Assembly (NCBI GenBank): GCA_902576605.1
Contig: CACGVI010000005.1
Location: 1 to 55,087, forward strand
Direction: 5' to 3'
From: an uncultured Candidatus Actinomarina sp.
Lineage (GTDB): Bacteria > Actinomycetota > Acidimicrobiia > Actinomarinales > Actinomarinaceae
Length of the DNA: 55,087 nucleotides
Both the position numbers and the translations under genes were made by a program. The notes under the pieces were generated by a model that saw only the letters and a list, made by a program, of their open reading frames with translations, made no database searches and was not told the DNA's origin. This document shows positions 40,477 through 48,672 of the stretch, in pieces; the first letter of the stretch is position 1, and the number at the start of each line of letters is the position of its first letter.

Positions 40477-41994
40477 ATGAGTGATGTCTTAGATAAAAAA
40501 ATTGAAAATGTTTTAGATCAAGCAGATCGAATGTTCATAGCTACTAGCGTAGGAGGAAACTCTTCTGGAGCATCTGTATTTTTTAGTAGAGATGGAGAGG
40601 ATCTAGTTTTCTTTACCTTCCACCCTACCCGCAAAGCTGAGCAAATAAGATTAAACCCCAGAGTGCACGTTGTAATCTGGCCAAAAGGTCAAGAAGGAAT
40701 CGAAGGATTACAAATTGATGGTGAGTGCTACAAGATAAAAGATGAAGATGAAAAGAAAAGAGCTTACGAATTAGTCTTAAATACAACCGAAGCGTTTAAA
40801 GAGTTCATGGAAGATGAGTTTTTAATTAAAAATGATGTTGTTGGTTATTACAGAATTAAACCAACAACCATTAAATATGTGAACTTTTATCAAGAAGAAA
40901 AGTTTGAGTGGAAGACATATCCTGCAAACAAAACATCTGCAGTAAAAATGGCATTTAAACTCGGACTAAAAAGAATTGGACTATGGTTAAGAACTATTCG
41001 CGCACCATTTTTAACAGCTACTTTTGCCCCAATTTTTATTGGTGCAGCAGTTGCTTGGAATGATTTAAAAGAAGCTGGTTTAGATTCAAGTTGGTCATGG
41101 AGAATGTTTTGGCTTGTTCTTGGTGGAGCATCACTAGCTCAAGTTGCTACAAACGCATCAAATGATTATTTCGATCACACTTCAAATGCTGATGAAATAA
41201 ACAAAGTGGCAAGTCCATTTAATGGTGGTAGTAGGGTTATACAAGTTGGCTTAATGACACCTGGACAAGTTCTTTTAACTGCATTAATTAGTATTGCTGG
41301 AACTGTTGCTATTGGTCTTCATTTAAATCAACAAGTTAGTGGAGAGTTTTTTGGTAATACTCCAATTTTATGGACAGGTATAATTGGAACATTTTTAGCC
41401 CTGGGCTATACCGGTGATCCTGTAAGACTTGGATACAAAGGTTTCGGAGAAATCGCAATTGCACTTGGATTTGGTCCAGTTATGGTAATGGGAGCACATT
41501 ACGTATTGACAGCGTCAATTCATAACAATGTAATTTCAGAATGGAATTGGATTGAAGCATTGCTTGCATCTGTTCCAATAGCAATTCTTGTAATGCTTAT
41601 TGTCTGGATTAATCAGTTTCAAGATGCTCCTTCTGATGCTGCAGTAGGTAAAAATACTTGGGTTGTAAGAACTGCAGAACAAGGTGAGTGGATGAAGCTT
41701 GAAAAACCAATGAAGTTGTATAAGCAATTCATGATTGAAGCATTTGTTGCAGTTGCGTTTGTAGGTGTCATAAGTTTTTTCACAGATTACGGTACAGTTT
41801 ATGCTTTCATGGCGTTACTCCCCCTTGCGCTTGTTTGGAAAGCTTTTAAGATGGCCGATGAATGGATGATTAAGTGGAATAATCCTGAGGCTGATCGTCA
41901 AAAAGTTCCTTACGAACTTCTTTTAGTAAATGTATCGACAATAGGAATTCATTTCCTAACAGGTATTTTGCTAGCAGTGGCATACATTCTCTAA
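40477..41994 (+). CDS. fusion: N-terminal PPOX (pyridoxamine-5'-phosphate oxidase-like flavin split barrel) + C-terminal UbiA/MenA prenyltransferase
   Basis: N-term PPOX-like (ADRMFIATSVGG..FFTFHPTRKAEQIRLNPRVHVVIWP); C-term polytopic UbiA with NDYFDHTSNADE and DAPSDAAVGKNTWVVR motifs; start taken at MSDVLDKKIENVLDQ. Confidence 0.85.
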   Translation: MSDVLDKKIENVLDQADRMFIATSVGGNSSGASVFFSRDGEDLVFFTFHPTRKAEQIRLNPRVHVVIWPKGQEGIEGLQIDGECYKIKDEDEKKRAYELVLNTTEAFKEFMEDEFLIKNDVVGYYRIKPTTIKYVNFYQEEKFEWKTYPANKTSAVKMAFKLGLKRIGLWLRTIRAPFLTATFAPIFIGAAVAWNDLKEAGLDSSWSWRMFWLVLGGASLAQVATNASNDYFDHTSNADEINKVASPFNGGSRVIQVGLMTPGQVLLTALISIAGTVAIGLHLNQQVSGEFFGNTPILWTGIIGTFLALGYTGDPVRLGYKGFGEIAIALGFGPVMVMGAHYVLTASIHNNVISEWNWIEALLASVPIAILVMLIVWINQFQDAPSDAAVGKNTWVVRTAEQGEWMKLEKPMKLYKQFMIEAFVAVAFVGVISFFTDYGTVYAFMALLPLALVWKAFKMADEWMIKWNNPEADRQKVPYELLLVNVSTIGIHFLTGILLAVAYIL

Positions 41995-42618
41995 TTGGCT
42001 GAAAAAGCTAACTTTTCAAACATATATAAGTTTTACGACGTAATTAATTCTTTCATAACACTTGGGTTTGATAAATCTTGGAGAAACAAAGCCAGTAACC
42101 ATATAACTGGTACAAGGGTTTTAGATCTTGGAAGTGGAACTGGTGCAGCTTTTCAACAGCTTCAAAACCTCGAAGTAACGGCTATTGACCCTGATGAAAA
42201 GATGCTTCAACTTAATAAATTCAAAAACAAAATTATTGGTGGTGCTGAAAACCTTCCGTTTCCAGATAACTCTTTCGACAGTGTTTATTGTGCTTTTGTA
42301 TGGAGAAATGTAAACGATCCAACAAAAGGCATTGAAGAGGTACATAGAGTTTTACGACCAGGTGGAAAATTTATTCTTCTTGATATGACCAGGCCTAAAA
42401 ATAACTTTCTTAAATTACTACATAAGGTTGGTACATTCAAAGTAACTCTATTGATTGGATTGTTAACCTTTAACTTAAGAGAGTACAGATTTCTTCACAA
42501 CTCACTAGATAAATATCCTCAACCTGAAGAATATTTTCAAGCCCACCCTTTTCAATATTGCAATATAGAAAGAATGGGCTTGTTTAAATTTGTTTACCTA
42601 ACGGTGCTGACGAAATAA
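41995..42618 (+). CDS. menG: demethylmenaquinone methyltransferase-like (MenG/UbiE)
   Basis: VLDLGSGTGAAFQQL, DNSFDSVYCAFVWRNVNDPTKGIEEVHRVLRPGGKFILLDMTRP; TTG start. Confidence 0.88.
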   Translation: MAEKANFSNIYKFYDVINSFITLGFDKSWRNKASNHITGTRVLDLGSGTGAAFQQLQNLEVTAIDPDEKMLQLNKFKNKIIGGAENLPFPDNSFDSVYCAFVWRNVNDPTKGIEEVHRVLRPGGKFILLDMTRPKNNFLKLLHKVGTFKVTLLIGLLTFNLREYRFLHNSLDKYPQPEEYFQAHPFQYCNIERMGLFKFVYLTVLTK

Positions 42619-42638
42619 GTAATGTTAGGCTAATAATT

Positions 42639-43094
42639 TTAAAATGGGGGCATATCGTCATCATCGTAATCCCTTCTATATCGCCAAGGTGGGATATTTA
42701 AATCGGTTTCTATACTTTTTAAAAAATCATTCATATTTGATTTTTTTATTTTTAATGCACTAAAGGTATTGATATTAAATTCTGGAAATTTTTCAACATT
42801 TGATAGTACAGTTTGTATTGCATCAGCATTCCCAGCTTCTACGTATAATTCAAGTTCTTTAAGTGCATCTAGTCTTAAATTCAACTGTCGAATATATAAA
42901 GAAAGTTCTTTAAGGTATATACTCGATAGAAGAGTTGAGTAAAAAACAGGATTTGTTGTCATCCAGTTGGTTACACTATTTGCTGATATATTAAGTTCAT
43001 CCAAGATATCTTCAACATCATTACCCGCTACAAATAGGTTTATAAAATGAGTTTGTTTTTCGCTTAGTTTGCCAAGCTTTTTTTTAGAATTCAT
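42639..43094 (-). CDS. putative helix-turn-helix protein (terminase-small-subunit-like HTH)
   Basis: LSEKQTHFINLFVAGNDVEDILDELNISANSVTNWM resembles an HTH; overlaps the upstream ORF by 11 bp. Confidence 0.55.
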   Translation of the reverse strand: MNSKKKLGKLSEKQTHFINLFVAGNDVEDILDELNISANSVTNWMTTNPVFYSTLLSSIYLKELSLYIRQLNLRLDALKELELYVEAGNADAIQTVLSNVEKFPEFNINTFSALKIKKSNMNDFLKSIETDLNIPPWRYRRDYDDDDMPPF

Positions 43095-43611
43095 TGAAAT
43101 CCTCCATACTCATTTCATCGGGAAGAGGTGGGGTTGTATTTAACTCTTTATACATTTCAGGTATCCAAGGCATAAGGTCTGGACATTGCGATGACACAGT
43201 AGAAACTAAATATTGATGATATTCAAATTGTTTTTTACTACTTTTTGAAATTGCATAAACACAAACATATAACCATGTAATCAGTGATACTGGAACACTT
43301 GTAGTTTGTTGTGTCGTCTTAATAAACACTCCAGGCCCCTCAAGTAGAAGATGAATTGGCATCCCATCAAAGGGGTGAATCATTACTCCATCATCTAACT
43401 TTTCAGCATTCAATTTTTTTTGTGTGTTTGTAAATAAAAAAATAAACAAAAATATTGAAACAAAATAGCTCGCAACTAAATTGCTTCTGTAAAGCCATGC
43501 AGAAGCAATTAAATATATATTTGTTATTGCTAATAAAAGCACTAAGTATATTTTTGAAAACTTATTATTTCGCATAAGCTTTGGTATTTGTGATTTAAAT
43601 TTAGACAACAT
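43084..43611 (-). CDS. membrane protein of unknown function
   Basis: N-terminal hydrophobic helices (YLVLLLAITNIYLIASAWLYRSNLVASYFVSIFLFIFLF); ATG directly abuts the stop of the HerA-like gene. Confidence 0.65.
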   Translation of the reverse strand: MLSKFKSQIPKLMRNNKFSKIYLVLLLAITNIYLIASAWLYRSNLVASYFVSIFLFIFLFTNTQKKLNAEKLDDGVMIHPFDGMPIHLLLEGPGVFIKTTQQTTSVPVSLITWLYVCVYAISKSSKKQFEYHQYLVSTVSSQCPDLMPWIPEMYKELNTTPPLPDEMSMEDFNEF

Positions 43612-45360
43612 TTAAAAATCCTCAACAGAAAATTCTATCAACATGCCTTTTCCATTTGGATCAATTGCAGACCTAAGTCCTAAAGCAAAAAATTGACAGC
43701 TAATCATTAGACCAGTTTTTTTATCTTCATCAAGTGGATCTAGTGTTTTGAGCTCTTTAAATGCTTCACTTGTTAAATTTTTTGATAATTGATTAATTAC
43801 TGACTGCTGTATTCCGTACCCTAAAAGTAGAATTTTGTTTTTAATTCTCTCAAAAATTTCACTATCAAGTTGCAGTGGATCCGGATTTACAAATGCAAAA
43901 CCTAAGCCTTTGGATCTGGCCCAATTATTCAGCAATTCTTTAATGCCTTTAATAGCGCTTTCCTGATATATATTTTCTGTTTTATTTGGAAAATACATAC
44001 CAGCCTCATCAGCAAAAAATAAAGCTTTTGTCTGTTTGAAATTAGAATCTGATAAAAGTTTCTTTTGGCGTTCAATCAATTTTGAAACTATAAGACTCAA
44101 ATGCTTTTCTTTTACCCACTCAGGGATAAAATTTTTACTTCCTGGATGGATAAAAATTATGGTATTTTTACCTGAGTTTTTTGTCTTGCTAGATTTCTTT
44201 GTCAAAAACTCGTCTATAATTTCTTCAATACTCCACTTTTTATCATTACTAGAGAAGTACTGTATTAATTTATTTAGATTATTTTGGATGGAACAGACTC
44301 TGTAGTTATCATTTAAAAGTTCTGTTACTTTTTCTTTAAATGCCTCCAGTGGTCTAGGATTCGAAACCCCAGCATATACTTGAGTAGCATATGTATCTTC
44401 TTCAAATTTTTGAAGGATAAATATTACGTCATCTCTTTGAACTTCAGAACCATTTTTTATTAATTCAGGTTTTTCTTTTAGTAAGATATCTAAGAAAACG
44501 TCAATGAATTTTGCTTTGTTTCCAATATTAAAAGTAGCTTTGTTATTAAAAGTATCATATGCTTTAGCCATTGCAACTAAATTTTCATGATTCAAATCTA
44601 AAATAATGTCATCAAAAATTGATAAATTATAAATTTCTCGATTGTTTTGATGCACTGTATCAATAAAGTTTTTACTAGAGGCAAGAGATTCACCATACAT
44701 TTGGGACTTTGGATCAATGCCTAGCAGATTGATATCAGTTCCAGAATAAATTTTCAGCAAATTCAATAGTACTGAACTCTTACCCTGACCCGTATCGGCA
44801 AATATACCAATATGCTTAGCAGAGTTATCGTGATTTGGTTTTAAAATCAGATTGTCATATCCACCTTTAATTTTTTTTGAGGGAATTCTTCCAAATTTTG
44901 AATAGTCTTCTAGGTTTAATGTAGATTCCAATTTTTCTATAAAATCTCCAGCATCAACAACTGCTTCACCTGGCAATATGGGTCTGGGTAATGCATTTAA
45001 CGACTTAACGCCATCAATTGGATCAGTCTCAATTACGTTGTATATTTTAAAATTTGCTTTGTAATATGTAGTTTCACGAATTTTTAGCTCTAACGCATAG
45101 CCATCAATATTTTCAATTTCATTCGATCTTGAACGTGTATATTCAATATATTCCTTGTTTCTATCTTCAACACCATTAATTGGCTCTAACCCTGTAACTA
45201 CACCAGCTACTAGATAGCTTGCCATAGTCTTAGGGTTTTGGATTTTAATTGCTAGCATTTCGCCTTCGCGAATAGATTCCCTGTTGTCTCCAGATACTGT
45301 TATGGGTACCTCCCATACATCTCCTCCAACATTTGTTTTAGCTATAATATTTTCTGACAT
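43612..45360 (-). CDS. HerA/FtsK-family DNA-translocase-like ATPase
   Basis: N-terminal barrel-like region, Walker A ADTGQGKSSVLLNLL, Walker B ALFFADEAGMYFP, downstream KGLGFAFVNPDPLQLDSEIFERIKNKILLLG typical of HerA. Confidence 0.82.
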   Translation of the reverse strand: MSENIIAKTNVGGDVWEVPITVSGDNRESIREGEMLAIKIQNPKTMASYLVAGVVTGLEPINGVEDRNKEYIEYTRSRSNEIENIDGYALELKIRETTYYKANFKIYNVIETDPIDGVKSLNALPRPILPGEAVVDAGDFIEKLESTLNLEDYSKFGRIPSKKIKGGYDNLILKPNHDNSAKHIGIFADTGQGKSSVLLNLLKIYSGTDINLLGIDPKSQMYGESLASSKNFIDTVHQNNREIYNLSIFDDIILDLNHENLVAMAKAYDTFNNKATFNIGNKAKFIDVFLDILLKEKPELIKNGSEVQRDDVIFILQKFEEDTYATQVYAGVSNPRPLEAFKEKVTELLNDNYRVCSIQNNLNKLIQYFSSNDKKWSIEEIIDEFLTKKSSKTKNSGKNTIIFIHPGSKNFIPEWVKEKHLSLIVSKLIERQKKLLSDSNFKQTKALFFADEAGMYFPNKTENIYQESAIKGIKELLNNWARSKGLGFAFVNPDPLQLDSEIFERIKNKILLLGYGIQQSVINQLSKNLTSEAFKELKTLDPLDEDKKTGLMISCQFFALGLRSAIDPNGKGMLIEFSVEDF

Positions 45361-45372
45361 TTTATCTCCTTT

Positions 45373-46437
45373 TCATGTCCTGACTCTAAATGGAAGATTA
45401 TGTAAAAAATCTTCCTGTTCCATTGCTATTTTTTCATCCAAGCTATTGAGCGAGAACCTACGCTTCATTTCACTTTTAGCAAAATCTTCTGCAAAAAATG
45501 TAGCATAAGGTTCTTTTTGAATACCCAACATTTCTATGGATAAAGCTTTAAATATTGATTGTTTTGATTTTTGAAATAACTTGTTGTTTAAATATTCAAC
45601 TTTTAAAGGACTGTCGTTTGTGTCAAACTTAAGGATTTCACCCTTATATATATTTTTAGAGAAATTTAACAACCTTTCATATTGATCTATGTAATCAGCT
45701 GCATTGCTATCAAAAGCTCTTAATGAAGAGAGCCTCGTAAGCATTTGGTCTTGATGTATTTTCTCAATAAAGGATTCATTAGAATGCAATACAACACCAA
45801 AAACTCTCTTTGGAATCAATTGATTATAGTCTTTTTTAAATTCATCTAGAATAATTTTCAAATCATATGAAAAAAAATCCTTAACAACATAACAAACTGT
45901 ATTTGTCATTAAATTATCAACTAAAGTTTTAAACTCAGACGCATCGAATCGATCACAAAGTTCTGGAAAAATTTCAACAAGGTTTTTAATATCTTTAAGA
46001 ATTGCCCAGAATGGTCCATCTACAATTATCAAATCATCGTCTTGAGTATTTTTGCAAGTTTCATTAATAGCTTGGAATTCAAGTAGCCTCATTTGCAAGA
46101 GATCTTTTTCTAAATTTGTAGACCAGATTGTGTCAGATTTTGCAAAATCGTACTGATGCCGTCCTTCAAGAATTACACCTGTTGTTGAAGCACATGCTAT
46201 AACTTTGTATTTGTATTCTCCACTTACATCATTTATTTCAGATAGTGTGCCATCAATTCCAAAGGTTCTTGGTGATGGCACAACTATCTTTTCCCCTTGC
46301 CCTATAGGGGTAAGGGTCCCAGGGTTATTTCTTAAAATATATTCTCTTAATCGCATCCTATCTTTAGCTAAATTTGTTCTTAACTTATAGTCGTTTATTG
46401 ATAGAGAGCTAATTGAGTTCTCTGTAGTTTTACTCAT
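45373..46437 (-). CDS. NurA-like nuclease
   Basis: TFGIDGTLSEI and later LIIVDGPFWAI (two DG motifs of NurA), conserved E in the intervening helix, C-terminal KEPYATFFAEDFAKSEMK; immediately upstream of the HerA-like gene; start taken at MSKTTENS. Confidence 0.65.
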   Translation of the reverse strand: MSKTTENSISSLSINDYKLRTNLAKDRMRLREYILRNNPGTLTPIGQGEKIVVPSPRTFGIDGTLSEINDVSGEYKYKVIACASTTGVILEGRHQYDFAKSDTIWSTNLEKDLLQMRLLEFQAINETCKNTQDDDLIIVDGPFWAILKDIKNLVEIFPELCDRFDASEFKTLVDNLMTNTVCYVVKDFFSYDLKIILDEFKKDYNQLIPKRVFGVVLHSNESFIEKIHQDQMLTRLSSLRAFDSNAADYIDQYERLLNFSKNIYKGEILKFDTNDSPLKVEYLNNKLFQKSKQSIFKALSIEMLGIQKEPYATFFAEDFAKSEMKRRFSLNSLDEKIAMEQEDFLHNLPFRVRT

Positions 46438-46582
46438 AAGACTGTTCCAAAATATTTTCAAATCCCTGCTCAGTTATTAGATTTTCTAATTCAGTAAGCC
46501 GAAGGTCAAGAGCGGTTGTTTCACTCTGAAGGTAATCTAAGATTTTCACAATCATTGATATCTTTTTAAACAACTTATACAT
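46430..46582 (-). CDS. 50-aa small protein MYKLFKKISMIVKILDYLQSETTALDLRLTELENLITEQGFENILEQSYE
   Basis: Read from sequence; below the ORF-track cutoff; coiled-coil-like; overlaps the start of the NurA-like gene by 8 bp and the end of the upstream ORF. Confidence 0.5.
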   Translation of the reverse strand: MYKLFKKISMIVKILDYLQSETTALDLRLTELENLITEQGFENILEQSYE

Positions 46583-46967
46583 TTGTAGGTCCTTCTTCAG
46601 TGGAACTTTCTTCTAAAACATACTTAAAAATTTGTGCTTCATTCATCATTGGAGCAACAGCAACTAAGAAGTTCCCAGTGTCATCTTCCACAACAAAATT
46701 TTGTTTTGTTTTTGGGTCAACTTCTTTTATAAATATTTGATCCGGATCTAATGAATGAAATTCATCCTTTGATGCAATTTCTCCAAATAAAACACAGCCG
46801 TCATCATCTGTAAAAACCAATTGATCTCCTTCTGCAAAGTGACCTTTTAGTTGACCAGTTTTATACCTTCTTAATACTTCCGTATTGATTATTTGGCACA
46901 ATTGATACAATTTTGAGTTTGTTGTATTAGATATGCTTTCTTTAATTGTTGTTAAAACTTCTTCCAT
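46575..46967 (-). CDS. protein of unknown function
   Basis: 130-aa ORF with SD (AAGGAGAATAAAAATG) inside the stop region of the upstream gene; acidic. Confidence 0.6.
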   Translation of the reverse strand: MEEVLTTIKESISNTTNSKLYQLCQIINTEVLRRYKTGQLKGHFAEGDQLVFTDDDGCVLFGEIASKDEFHSLDPDQIFIKEVDPKTKQNFVVEDDTGNFLVAVAPMMNEAQIFKYVLEESSTEEGPTNV

Positions 46968-46969
46968 TT

Positions 46970-47158
46970 TTATTCTCCTTGAGTTCTATTGATATGTCCA
47001 CGTATCCTTGGGAAGGAAACTGGTGTGTGTAAAAAGCAATATTTTTTTTTGTTGTAAATCGATAGTTGCGTAAGGCAGTATTGCTCTGCACAAAATCTAC
47101 CGCTAACATATTGCTTCGACTTGCGTCTGTTACTCGTTCCGAGTCTTTTTCCATTCAT
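46970..47158 (-). CDS. small zinc-ribbon-like protein
   Basis: 62 aa; RFCAEQYCLTQLSIYNKKKYCFLH (C-x4-C-x12-C-x2-H) resembling the CxxCGTxLSxYNxxxxCxxH short zinc-binding motif; SD GGAGAA upstream; preferred over the overlapping 46942..47154 ORF. Confidence 0.55.
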   Translation of the reverse strand: MNGKRLGTSNRRKSKQYVSGRFCAEQYCLTQLSIYNKKKYCFLHTPVSFPRIRGHINRTQGE

Positions 47159-47199
47159 TCGAAATTCTCCTAAATTAAATAACTATTAATAACTATTTT

Positions 47200-47261
47200 T
47201 GAGCAGAGTGAGCAGAGTGAGCAGAGTGAGCAGAGTGAGCAGAGTGAGCAGAGTGAGCAGA
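47200..47261. repeat. tandem array: 7 exact copies of TGAGCAGA at 9-bp spacing (unit GAGCAGAGT)
   Basis: TGAGCAGA begins at 47200, 47209, 47218, 47227, 47236, 47245, 47254. Confidence 0.97.
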
Positions 47262-47270
47262 AAACATACC

Positions 47271-47311
47271 TTGGTAGTGCAAACCGTCTGCTCATTGGTA
47301 AGCACTACCAA
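47271..47311. promoter_or_regulatory. 10-bp perfect inverted repeat TTGGTAGTGC/GCACTACCAA; 21-nt loop contains an inverted copy of the array core (TCTGCTCA)
   Basis: Arms 47271-47280 and 47302-47311; TCTGCTCA at 47287-47294; alternative hairpin TTGGTA-AGCAC-TACCAA at 47295-47311. Confidence 0.85.
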
Positions 47312-47387
47312 AAGTAATAATCTATTTATAACAGATATAAAAATTAATGCGCGCTTATTTTATAAGAATTTGATAATTTTTATAAAT

Positions 47388-47416
47388 TTAGCAAAATCGT
47401 CGGTACAATATATAAT
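47388..47416 (+). promoter_or_regulatory. sigma70-like promoter TTAGCA-17-TATAAT for the 414-aa ORF
   Basis: TATAAT at 47411-47416, ATG at 47428, implying a very short or absent leader. Confidence 0.5.
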
Positions 47417-47427
47417 AGTTAGTAACA

Positions 47428-48672
47428 ATGACAAAAATTAAAACTTTAGAAGAAATTAAATATCTGTTGGTTAGTGATTTTGGAATCAAAAATATTTCTG
47501 GCAGACCTATATTGACTACCAATTCAGAAGATATATCAGGCATTCTAGGAAGTGCCCTCCCCTCTATTTATTATCGTGTCGAAATTGAGTACGAAAATTA
47601 TAAAAATAATGCATATGTTATTTTTTCTTTAGCTTTGGATCCAATTAAAAATACTGAACTATATTCATATAATGAAAATACAATTAAAATTCTCAATTAT
47701 TCACAAAATCCTGGAAGATCACCTTCATCTCCTGAATTCAAAATTGAGTTAAGAGAAAATAATATTGATCAAAGTTTTGAAGTAGCCTACAGACAGTTTC
47801 ATAAAAATTTAGAAAATGATGAATTTGAAAATATTTTTTTAGATAAAGAATTAAAAACTCTGAAATTAGCTTTTTCTGATCTGGAAACAATACTGAATAA
47901 AACTAAAAAAGAAAGAAATAATCTAGTTCAACAAGTAAATGTAGAAAATGAGCTAAAGACATTTTCATTAGATCCTCAAATGTTTAATGACTTTAACATT
48001 TTAGATTTGCAAAAAACATGTACCCTTTTTCTTGAAGCTAGGTATGGTGCACTACATAAATTAAAAGAAGATAATTCAGATATTCAGACACTAGAAGTTA
48101 TTGATTGGCAACAACTTTATAATACTTACACTACAAAAAATATTGCTCTTTCCTATCTAAACAAAATAAACGATGCTGAATCTTTCAAAATAAATGATGA
48201 ATTTTTAATATCTATTTATTTCACAATAATCAAAGACTTGAATGGCATAGAGCAGAAAATATTTACTAAGGCATTAAAAAATTTAAATATTGAGCCAAGC
48301 ATTTTAGAAAGTAGCCTATATAAAGCAATTGATAGAATGAAAAAAATTCAAAATGAAGAATATCAAAAACGACAAAAGTTGAAATCGTCAATTGGCGAAG
48401 CTCCAAGGAAAAGAGAGTATAAAATTGAAATTAATTCTGCGACAAATCCAAAATTAAACAAAACAAGGGACGCCCTTTTATATATTGAAGTTTTACTGCG
48501 GTTAATATCCAAAAACAATACTATGAATCAAGATCTTCTTTTGCAAAGATCTTTAGACATGTATCTTAGAACTAAATTTGCAAGGTTTAAACAAGATGGG
48601 TATATAAATAATTCAAAAAATGGTCCTCGGTACACTCTTGAAAGCAAAGGTCGAAATCTTCTAACTAAATAA
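47428..48672 (+). CDS. protein of unknown function, possible C-terminal winged-helix
   Basis: 414-aa ORF with good coding character; coiled middle region; C-terminal LLLQRSLDMYLRTKFARFKQDGYINNSKNGPRYTLESKGRNLL resembles a winged helix. Confidence 0.7.
   Translation: MTKIKTLEEIKYLLVSDFGIKNISGRPILTTNSEDISGILGSALPSIYYRVEIEYENYKNNAYVIFSLALDPIKNTELYSYNENTIKILNYSQNPGRSPSSPEFKIELRENNIDQSFEVAYRQFHKNLENDEFENIFLDKELKTLKLAFSDLETILNKTKKERNNLVQQVNVENELKTFSLDPQMFNDFNILDLQKTCTLFLEARYGALHKLKEDNSDIQTLEVIDWQQLYNTYTTKNIALSYLNKINDAESFKINDEFLISIYFTIIKDLNGIEQKIFTKALKNLNIEPSILESSLYKAIDRMKKIQNEEYQKRQKLKSSIGEAPRKREYKIEINSATNPKLNKTRDALLYIEVLLRLISKNNTMNQDLLLQRSLDMYLRTKFARFKQDGYINNSKNGPRYTLESKGRNLLTK

Noticed and set aside
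46942-47154. 70-aa ORF overlapping the small zinc-ribbon ORF
   Set aside because: The alternative frame has a Cys/His motif and SD-spaced start and ends cleanly before the next gene; this frame runs into the next gene's start
47200-47311. CRISPR array
   Set aside because: Repeats are 9-bp tandem units without spacers and there are no cas genes in the window
47199-47441. ORF MSRVSRVSRVSRVSRVSRVSRK... as a repeat-containing protein
   Set aside because: Starts inside the 9-bp DNA tandem repeat, which is readable because 9 is a multiple of 3; the rest has poor coding character and overlaps the promoter and start of the 414-aa ORF
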